Below, piece by piece: positions 52,305 through 60,729 of a stretch of DNA of 64,000 nt. Origin of the DNA: Membranipora membranacea (taxonomy: Eukaryota > Bryozoa > Gymnolaemata > Cheilostomatida > Membraniporidae); contig OU612071.1 in NCBI GenBank assembly GCA_914767715.1, forward strand, positions 9,531,493 to 9,595,492, given 5' to 3'. Position 1 is the first letter of the stretch, and each line of letters opens with the position of its first letter. The notes under the pieces are model-generated. The model was not told where the DNA came from, did not search any database, and saw nothing but the letters and a program-made list of their open reading frames with translations. The position numbers and the translations under genes are program-made.

Positions 52305-52640
52305 CCCATTTTCCCAATGTCATTTTCCCACCAAAATATTTTCCCACTTACTGTTATCCCACTTTGCCGTTCTCCCACCTGGGCGTTTTCCCACCAAGCC
52401 ATAACCCCACCTAGTTGATTTTCCACTCTACCATTTTCCCATCAATCTAGTTTCCCACCTAGACATTCTCCCAGCGATCCATTTTTCCACTTAAACATTT
52501 GCTCAACACGCCAGTTTCCCATCAGGCTATTTTCCAAAAGAGAAATTTTTCAACAAGACAATTTCCAACCAAAACATTTTCACAACAAGACTATTTTCCA
52601 CAGCGCTGTTTTCCCACCACAACCATTTTTCACCGCATAG
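52305..52640 (+). repeat. Degenerate minisatellite, about 19-bp unit
   Basis: About seventeen imperfect copies of a unit like ATTTTCCCACCnnnCC follow each other (for example CATTTTCCCACCAAAATATT and TTTTCCCACCAAGCCATAAC). Similarity is higher in the first half and fades toward 52,640. It is pyrimidine-rich on the plus strand. No coding frame is maintained. Confidence 0.8.
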
Positions 52641-53094
52641 TTCTTTTTTCAGGCTAAGCTGTTCACATTTCACAAATATGTTAACAATGTTCACATCCAG
52701 CCAAAACTAGAGAAAATAGCTTTCACTACGATTTTACGATGCGTTGTCTACACTAGATTAATACGAATTGATTTTGGAGTTGTCCCCACATGAACTGAAA
52801 AACATTGGAGCCTAATCAAGCTGATAAGAAGTCCAGCATCAATCCAACAGTCAAACCACTGCAGCAGTCTGTCAAAGCAATTTTCAGTTTATTTTACCAT
52901 TGTACTGAAACACTCACAGTAGTTGTATGTATCAGTATTGTCAGCATTCAATTGATTTGCAAAATAATTCATTGCAAACCATATTTTATCACGACAAGAG
53001 GGGGCTTTTTCTAGCCTTCATTTTGTGACCCTGCCATTCCTGACTATCCTGAGGGGTTGAAATGCCGAGTAAAACCAGCTGTAAGGTTTTTTTG

Positions 53095-53111
53095 TGGGGG
53101 GGGGGGGGGGG
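53095..53111. repeat. G-run
   Basis: A run of about 15 G follows TTTTTTGTG. It lies in the 0.8-kb insert of duplication copy I. Confidence 0.8.
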
Positions 53112-53297
53112 CACCTTAAGCCTAGAGAGAAATTGAGTGCAATCAAAATTAAATTGTCTGGGTTTTTGACGAGTGTCTAAGCTGAAAGTTCAGATGCAGA
53201 TTACCGAAAGAATAAAATAGTCAGCGCTGCAATTTAGATCGAATTATTTAGACAGGCTTGAACTATTTCAACAAGTGATAACTTAATAAAAAAGAAT

Positions 53298-53640
53298 TAT
53301 TTATCATTTTAAATTACAGGTGAGGTCCTTCCCGAATAGCAATCAGCTAAATCTTGATTGTATTTTTAGGGATTTTGTTGTTATGATCTGTCTTATCATA
53401 CAATCAAGTGCTTGTTGATTTAATGAAGCATATAACATAGAAGTTCCACTTTAAATCCATGTGTTATTTTGAGGGAGATCAATTAAACTCAGCGGACACA
53501 GCTAAATTTTATGGTGAAAAAACTATGGAGTTCTTTCCGATTTAGAAAAAGAGAAAATCACAGATCAGCTGATACGATTCACCAGCGTGAGCTTCCCTAT
53601 GAGTTGAATAGAGTTGATGATTGTCTGTCTATTCATATAG
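53298..53640 (+). repeat. Direct repeat, partner at 55,322-55,650
   Basis: The block beginning TATCATTTTAAATTACAGGT and including CTTGATTGTATTTTTAGGGA recurs at 55,322-55,650 with few changes, in the same orientation and about 2.0 kb apart. Neither copy shows a protein I recognise. Confidence 0.75.
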
Positions 53641-53852
53641 GTACAAAATCCCCAATGTCAATACACACATCATCCTATGCTTTTCATTTACATAATATTA
53701 AGAATGAGTGAAATAGGCAAGGTATAATGCAGCATTTGGGTGAAACCAGGCAGGTGTGGCCGTATACTATGAAACCGCCCTTCGCGACGATGTAAAAATA
53801 TATTGATAGAGCCCAGTGGCTTTTCTTTTTACGCAACAGTAGTAAAATGTTT

Positions 53853-54612
53853 TCAACATGATGTGCAAATTATGAGAAAAGTTCTGACCACAAGGCATAT
53901 GCTTTTGTGCCGCCCAGTAAACACCTCAGGGAACTGTGAGCTCAACTTTGTATAGCTCGCATTCAAACTTCCATCATCCTGTTTGATCTTGGTAACACTT
54001 CCTTGCCTGACATTAAACACTATCAATTCTAGTGCTTCTACTACATCACGACTTAGTAAAGACTCTGCATTCTCATCATCCATTACTACAAACTCTGCAT
54101 TACTCACCTTGGTACTTGGATCACTGCAAAGTGAAATATCGGCCCAGAAAACACCTCTTACTGTCAATGGTTTATCTGAACAGTATGACTTTACATTTCT
54201 AGTCTTTTTCTTGCTCATGCACCTAATACTGAGAGTTCACACCATGGGGCGCTTTTTCTTCGCCTTACCATTTAGGCATACTTAACATCCCCGTCATATT
54301 CTGCATTTTCAGACTGTTGCTTATCAGCCACAGACCTGACCTGACGGGAGTTATCACGACCTGTCCTGCATACGGCAGCAAAATGATCCTTTTTTTTGCA
54401 AATATGGCAGTTTGCTCCCCATGCTGGACACATTTTATCACTAGCCTTGTGACCTTTCCAGCACATCGGTTACAGACACCAGTAAATTGACCCGTTTGAC
54501 CAGCCCCTGAATCATGTAACCCATTTATCTCAACAGTGCTTTCATTTGCCATGTGCAAATTTTTCAAGCCCTCTGAATTCCATGATGACTGATTACCAGA
54601 GCTGAGTTTCAT
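53853..54612 (-). pseudogene. Gypsy-type gag zinc-knuckle and protease remnant
   Basis: Minus-strand readings in two frames give a cysteine/histidine cluster (CNRC, then GHKASDKMCPAW, CHICKKKDHFAAVC), which fits paired CCHC-like knuckles of a Ty3/Gypsy gag, followed by a second frame with VFWADISLCSD and ESLLSRDVVEALELIVF, like the C-terminal part of the retropepsin and linker that precede reverse transcriptase. No catalytic DTG, reverse transcriptase core, integrase or LTR is seen. It inserted into duplication copy I. It is old and truncated. Confidence 0.55.
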
Positions 54613-55102
54613 AACTAATATATTAATTCTGACAACTCATCCAGTTATGTTCGTTGTCTAGCAGGTCTTCATAGATATATTCATCTTAGTCTTTGCTGAA
54701 TGAATGTACAATAGATTTGTATTCCTGTTAGCAATGTTGTGGTCTGATCAGTCTCAATCAACACAACAGTCACAGTGATCATCACTTGATTCACTCAGAG
54801 AGAGTGTTTAGATGAAGTTTACTTTTCTGAAAAGCTATTCTCTTCTCTCTGCTCTTTTTTTATCTCATATATCCCATCCTTGTCGCCATTTTTATGATCT
54901 TACAGGTCTCTTATATTGCAGAGAGTTAATGATTGTATTCTTGTACAATAAGATAGAATAACCAAGATGGCTGGCAAAATACCATGTGCTTGACTTTTGA
55001 AGTTGTCTTCTACAAGATCAAGATGACACAACTCTTAACTATATAACGCCCTCAAATAAGACTTCAGAAAACTTAATGAATAGCATTGCATATTTGAAAA
55101 AC

Positions 55103-55880
55103 ATGTGGTTTCCCGATCGATCTTGATTTCTTGCTGCCCCTAACCTTTTCTCCCCATGGCAAAACTGCTGACGTTAGTTTATGCAGGCTTGTTAACTCGT
55201 GCGAAGGAAGCCTGATTCAAACAATGATTCCATGAAAAATTGCACCAGACAAAACCAAGGGCCGTAGACAAATTTTAGGCAAAATCAAAATCCTTGAGGG
55301 TAGGAGGCAAGACATGCTGGGGTACTTATCATTTTAAATTACAGGTGAGGTCATTCCCGAATAGAAATCAGCTAAATCTTGATTGTATTTTTAGGGATTT
55401 TGTTGTTATGTCTATCTTATCATACAATCAAGTGCTTGTTGATTTAACTAAGCATGACATAGATATTCCACTTTAAATCCACGTGTTAACTTGAGGGAGA
55501 TCAATTAAATTCAGCAGACACAGCTAAATTTTATGGTGAAAAAACTATGGAGTTCTTGCCGATTTAGAACAAGAGAAAATCACAGATCAGCTGATACGAT
55601 TCACCGGAGTGAGCTTCTGATCCCTATGAGTTGAATAGAGTTGATGATTGTCTCCTGTGGTTTCCCGATCGATCTTGATTTCTTGCTGCCCCTAACCTTT
55701 TCTCCCCGTGGCAAAACTGCTGACGTTAGTTTATGCAGGCTTGTTAACTCGTGTGAAGGAAGCTTGATTCAAACAATGATTCCATGAAAAATTGCACGAG
55801 ACAACACCAAGGGCCGTAGAAAAAATTTAGGCAAAATCAAATCCTTGAGGGTAGGAGGCAAGACCAGGTGGGGTACTATA
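55103..55880 (+). repeat. Local direct duplication with nested block
   Basis: TTTCCCGATCGATCTTGATT and about 220 bp after it occur at 55,108-55,330 and again at 55,660-55,880. Between them lies the second copy of the 53,298 repeat. The order suggests one unit of about 550 bp duplicated in tandem. Confidence 0.75.
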
Positions 55881-57250
55881 ATTTAGTCGAACCAGGCATT
55901 TTTCTCTAAATCCTTCACTCACTTAGGGAGCTAGCATTGGCTTGGTACTCATACGCAACCTTTAATATTTAACTATTTATTAGTGCTACTTATTACTGAA
56001 GATATAAAGATCAAGTATCATTATTTTGGTAGTACAACCAATATTTGGTCGGAACTTTATACCAACAGTAGAAACTTAGGTTTAAAGGATCAAAGATACA
56101 AACAGAAGATTTAAATTCTGGAATGTACCTAACTCACAACAAGTTTTTGTCAATGCATTGTCCTTTGACGATTTAAGCATTAGTCCATGAAATAGGCTGT
56201 GCCTGATTATCATCTACTCATCTTGACTAAATCTTTTTGTTTAAGCTTCATTCTGATATTACCGCAGCTGTTCTGTTCACATTGTATCACAGGGCAATAG
56301 TTTAGAAAAAAGTGGTAGGCGAGGCAAATAAAACGTCAGGGGAGGTGCTGCAAGTTCCTATTGAAGTCCAAACTGAGATGATTTTGAATCTGATTTGGTC
56401 ATTTTATCTCGATCTTACTAGCGTTGCCGCCACTAGGAATGCGGGCCTGCATCGGTTAAATTCGCGTGTATGGGGTTATCTCAGCTCCAATGTTCCGACA
56501 CAATCATGTGCGATGATTCAAACCACTATCAGAGAAATATGAGAGACACAAAGTGTCGCAGTGCATATCTTTGTATTCGTCCCGAATTTTGGAGCTAAGA
56601 GGAGTAGTAGTGCATTTAATGGGAATCGGATGTGCTGATGCGGAATTGTGTGATACACATGCCAAATAAATTTTCATTCCAAAAATCACTTAGGAAAGTG
56701 GTGAAAACACATCTGATGTCATACAAAATTGCCCAGTTCCAATGATTTCAAATCATCCGCTTCATATATACGAGCTCTTATTGGTCAATTTTGACGTTAT
56801 GATTTATGGTTTTAGAGGTTGCCTAAATACCGTTGTCAAGATTGAAATTGATTTTTGTGATAAAATCCTATAATCCTAAGTGTGATGGGCCAGCATAATA
56901 ATAGCTTTATCCAGGGTGTATGCGAATCACAATTTCTTATATAACACACTTGACCACTTGAGAACGCAACTTGGACAAGGCCATTCTCCGCCTCTAATTA
57001 CACTGATCACCAGTAAATACTAATTATTTATGATTAATCCCGTGTCCTCCCTCATTAGCCCAATCTTTAATACCATTTGGAGGCTCGAGCATTGAACCAG
57101 ACCACATAGGAGGTCACAACACTCAACCTGTTGTTTCTTAGCATCCTTTGTCTACCATGTCTTTCAATCTATGGCACTGAGCATATCGCAAAAAAAGTAC
57201 CTGGCAGAAATCTAGACTGGGATTCAAACAACAATGCAGGCTTTGTTTGT
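55881..57250. other. Intergenic sequence with weak tRNA-like segment
   Basis: No gene is supported. At about 57,195-57,262 the minus strand has GTAACTGAGTACAGATC and, 30 nt later, TGTTTGAATCCCAG, loosely like A and B boxes of a tRNA-derived SINE. The region 56,440-56,510 is locally richer in GC and open in one frame for 76 codons, but I recognise nothing in it. Confidence 0.35.
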
Positions 57251-58130
57251 GATCTGTACTCAGTTACACTACGATTTTGCGATGCGTTGTCTACACTAGA
57301 TTATTATGAAGTGAATTCAGAGATGTCCTCACATAAATTAACCAGAATTAGAGGCTAATCTAGCTGATAAGTAATCCTAAAACCAGGCAATTTCAGTTGC
57401 AAACCAATAATAAAACCACTATAGCAGTACTTCAAAGAGATATTCTATTATTATCATACAAACGTCCTGAAACAATTACAGTAGTTTAATGTAAGAGCAT
57501 GTAAGCAATCAAATTCAAATGCAAAATAATTAATTGCAAACAATATTTTATCATGACAATCTACAAATGTATCAATTCAGTTCTGTGGCATTGTTTTTTT
57601 TACGCAAGGCTAGTAAAATATGTTCATGCTTTTCAATACGATGTGCCCATTTTGAAACCAAATCTGACTGCAAGGCATAGGTCTTTGTGCCGCTTAGGGC
57701 ATTGTACGAGGGTACTGACTTTGGTTTGTCACCTGATAGCATTCTATCGATAAAAAGGGAGCCCTCAAACACGACTTCAGAAAAATTGATCAATAATAGT
57801 GTTTGCACAGATATGTGCCTTCCCCCTTCAATCTCGATCTTGTCGCTGTTCTTTACTTTTTCCAGACCTGGGTCCAAGGCGTGGTAAGTCAAGTCATATT
57901 CAAGTCAAGTCAAAGTCACGACTTGACTTGACTTATCAAAATTATGACTTGACTTGACTTGATGTCGAAAACAAATAGACAACTCTGGACTTGACTTAAC
58001 GAAAAATTGACTTTGACTTGACTTGAGAGTTGTCCTGACTTTGGTCAAGCCAACATAAGTCAATGTGTGAAATTTTATAACATAATGTAGAAAGAGATAT
58101 AGGAAGGATAATCATAACTGAGAACCCCAA

Positions 58131-58196
58131 CTCTGAAACCCCAACTCTGAAACCCCAACTCTGAAACCCCAACTCTGAAACCCCAACTCCGAAACA
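58131..58196 (+). repeat. 14-bp tandem repeat, about five copies
   Basis: The unit AAACCCCAACTCTG is repeated almost perfectly five times inside the MITE; the last copy has CTCCG. Confidence 0.9.
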
Positions 58197-58362
58197 GAAA
58201 ACCCAACTTCTCAGCTATGGGTAAGTAGTCAGAGTTCCTGCCTTACATATTAGTTGTCTTCTCTTGTTGTCTTGTAATCAGTAAAATGAAAAACGTATCC
58301 CATGATGCAATATTGATATAGTCTGATCATATAGTGCAGGTTTATTCAAAATACTGCTTGTA

Positions 58363-58388
58363 TCATCATCAACATCATCATCATCATC
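58363..58388 (+). repeat. CAT microsatellite
   Basis: About eight CAT triplets with one AAC interruption, inside the MITE. Confidence 0.85.
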
Positions 58389-58939
58389 AGAGAGAAACCC
58401 TTCTAGTCTAAGGATGTTTCACACTTTTTCTTTTTGTGCTTCTCACAACAGCAGAAGGCTGGACTTTCTTTTTTGACACAATAAAGGTACATAAATATAC
58501 AATGAAGTAACAATGCTGAATTGCGTACACACCCATACCTTCTTTCGTTTGTGGGGAGGGGAGCAAATCCCGATTAGTAGAGCAACTCCTGAGGACCTAA
58601 CTAACTCCTCCACGATTTGGAGTCACCCGGGATTGAAATAAATTCCGAGTTGATTTTCACGGTTAATGAGCGTGACTTTGCCATGACTTGTAAGTCACCC
58701 ATCTTTGACTTGACTTGACTTACAAAAATCATGACTTGACTTGACTTGACTAGATGGCGAAAAAAATAGACACCAATTGACTTGACTTCGTGTAAATGTG
58801 ACTTGACTTGACTTAGCATCGACAATGACTTGACTTGACTTGCGATGACTTGGACCCAGGTCTGACTTTTTCCCCCATGGCAAAGCTGCTGAGGTTACTT
58901 TCTGTAGACTGGTCAACTCCTGTCCAGGAAGCTGAAAAA

Positions 58940-60420
58940 GAGTGATTATTGAATTATCAGATAGCATATACGCTTGATTGAAACAATGAATCAATATGAA
59001 TTTGAACCCGATAACATCAAGAGCCGCAGAAAGTTTTTTAGAGACAAAATAAAAATCCTGGAATATACGGAGCAAGACCAGGTTGGGGTGGGGAGGGGGA
59101 GGCAAGGCAGGGTCTGATTCACAGGACAGTAATGTAGCATAATTCAATATCATCCATAGCCTGGAGCCTATAATACTAACTTTATGCATGCCATCAATAT
59201 GTGTTAGCCAGCATGGGAAAACAGAGGTGCTTCCCATATAATTTGAATTGTTGCCTACCTTCAGTTTGAGGTTTGTAAGGTTGACAGAGTTGGTACTTAT
59301 TAGGCTAGTACTTGTTCCTCAATATATTGGAAAGTTTGATGCCCTTGAGTAAAAATAATTGTCAAATAATAAGTCACAATATGGATATAAGTTGTACGGA
59401 AAAATCTTACTGGAGCTTTTCATGAAAGAGAGGCCAAAAAAAAGTATCTCAAAAACCAAGTCAGAACTGTTCACTAGCAACAAGCATATTTGAAAAAGAA
59501 GTTTCACTTCAACTCTCTGTCCTACAGCGACGCATTCTCACTGCTAACAACACTCTAGTTTCATGGAATAAGAAACATTTTTATTTGTAGTTTTCCCAGG
59601 GGCGTATCGAGTTTTTGTAAAAAGAAGAGATGTCTCTTCTCCTTCCCCACCCAACAGACCCCCACAACCAGTATGATAAGGAGGCCTGTGCCCTCTAAGG
59701 CAGTCAAGGGCCAACAAGTAATGTGTAGTGTCAAGTACCAAGTAACTCCTTGCATGTACTCTATCTCAGCAGTATCATGTATATAATTTGAACTGACCAC
59801 CCTGATTGCACCACAAAATGATGATTCCATTTCGATTTGGCTTGCAAGCATACCTTAACCTACTTAAAATGAACTTGTGTCCTTTGAATACGTAACCAAC
59901 GCGTCTTCATTCCTTCATACAAACATCTGCTAGGCAAAGTAGTGAGCCTGCAAATTTCCAGTAACTCATAGAAGTTTTATCACTCACAGAGACAACCAGT
60001 GAAAACACACATGATGATGATGGTGGTGAACAAGTGGGTCCAGGTTATTAACCTGAATTCAATAGGGCAAAGTTTTGGTTTGGTGGGTGAAGCGTGTGAG
60101 GAATGAGACTGAGAGAAACGGTTTCCTCTATCCACCCACCAAACAATCTTAGTCTATTGGTCAGGAGAACATCCACTGTGGTATATATTACACTTAACTT
60201 ACCTCTTGGTCTTGGAGAATTGAAATTCAGAAGATATTGTTGCTATTCCATTGAAAAAATAGGAAAAGCATGGACACTCTAGGGAAAACCACTGAGCTTG
60301 AAATATGCTTTAGCAAGAATATTGGATTATTTCCATAGAATTGAGTCAAATGTGCACTCTCCCCATCAAAAAGCTGTAAACATGTGAATTTCAAGCTATG
60401 ACATTTTACTGACCTAGCCA
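58940..60420. other. Intergenic sequence, no supported gene
   Basis: Several short open frames exist but none shows splice context or recognisable motifs. No transposon ends were identified. Confidence 0.4.
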
Positions 60421-60472
60421 AGACAGCCCTGACAGCTAGAGCCATGAGTCAAGCACTGTTTCGAGGCCTTCT

Positions 60473-60485
60473 CTAGTACAACCTA
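60473..60485 (+). repeat. 13-bp target duplication, 5' copy
   Basis: TCTAGTACAACCT, identical to 63,669-63,681, marks the insertion point of the RTE-like element. Confidence 0.9.
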
Positions 60486-60645
60486 GTGGTGCTGACAGAA
60501 GTGGTGCTGACAAGCCACTATTTTAGATCAATGAAAGAAAAAGTCATTTTAATCAGGTTTTATAGCTACAAGATCGCCAATATAGTAACATTTTAGTGTG
60601 ACAACAATCTTAGTGTATATTTTAAGTGCTTTTAGATGATACAGG

Positions 60646-60729
60646 ATGAGGAAATCAAATAGAAAACACCGAATTGGCAGCCTAAACTGCAGAGGCCTCC
60701 AGTCCGCCACAAAAAGAATGCAGCTGGCA
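60646..60729 (+). pseudogene. Frameshifted N-terminus of the RTE endonuclease
   Basis: ATG at 60,646 opens MRKSNRKHRIGSLNCRGLQS, which has the LNCRGL motif that begins apurinic-type LINE endonucleases and contains its conserved Asn. This frame stops at a TGA at 60,730, overlapping the ATG of the long frame at 60,729. A single missing base near 60,727 would explain the break. Confidence 0.65.

Larger units (their letters stand above)
52718..55200 (-). repeat. Segmental duplication copy I (interrupted)
   Basis: Blocks 52,718-53,003, 53,820-53,915 and 55,040-55,205 match, in order, 57,270-57,560, 57,590-57,695 and 57,757-58,925. Two inserts split copy I: about 0.8 kb at 53,004-53,815, and about 1.1 kb at 53,920-55,040 containing the gag/protease remnant. 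The minus strand of the last block still shows the splice-like CAGGCTTCC and SSFAMG, but with a stop, so the exon carried by copy II is dead here. Confidence 0.65.
57863..58864. mobile_element. hAT-type MITE (1,002 bp) with perfect 8-bp target duplication
   Basis: The ends are CAGACCTGGGTCCAAG and its reverse complement, flanked by identical ACTTTTTC at 57,855-57,862 and 58,865-58,872. An 8-bp duplication and termini starting with CAG are hallmarks of hAT elements. About 170 bp inside each end are inverted arrays of AAGTC pentamers (TCAAGTCAAGTCA). The middle contains a 14-bp tandem repeat and a CAT microsatellite. There is no transposase, so it depends on one elsewhere. Confidence 0.9.
57270..58931 (-). 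repeat. Segmental duplication copy II
   Basis: Direct-orientation partner of copy I (52,718-55,200). It shares TTGCGATGCGTTGTCTACAC, GCAAAATAATTAATTGCAAA, TTTGTGCCGC and CCATGGCAAA. It is contiguous except for the hAT MITE at 57,863-58,864 and so shows the pre-insertion layout of copy I. Confidence 0.65.
57604..58931 (-). pseudogene. Phase 1-1 exon split by a hAT MITE
   Basis: On the minus strand an acceptor CTCTTTTTCAG precedes 58,931. The exon runs 58,931-58,873, is interrupted by the MITE, and resumes at 57,862 down to 57,604, followed by a donor GTAAAA. Ignoring the MITE and one target copy, the 318 nt stay open in one frame and are phase 1 at both ends, as in exons for extracellular modules. 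Readable segments are QSTESNLSSFAMGE, then SDKIEIEGGRHISVQTLLLI, SLFIDRMLSGDKPKSVPSYN and LVSKWAHRIEKHEH. There are no cysteines. I do not recognise the family. It may belong to a minus-strand host gene whose other exons I could not find. Confidence 0.45.

Noticed and set aside
52305-52640. Coding repeat region
   Set aside because: Unit length varies and is not kept as a multiple of three, and no frame remains open across units.
57572-57892. Treating the 106-codon minus-strand frame as a complete small gene starting at MTYHALDPG
   Set aside because: The first about ten codons lie inside the MITE end; the true upstream part of the exon lies beyond the MITE at 58,873-58,931.
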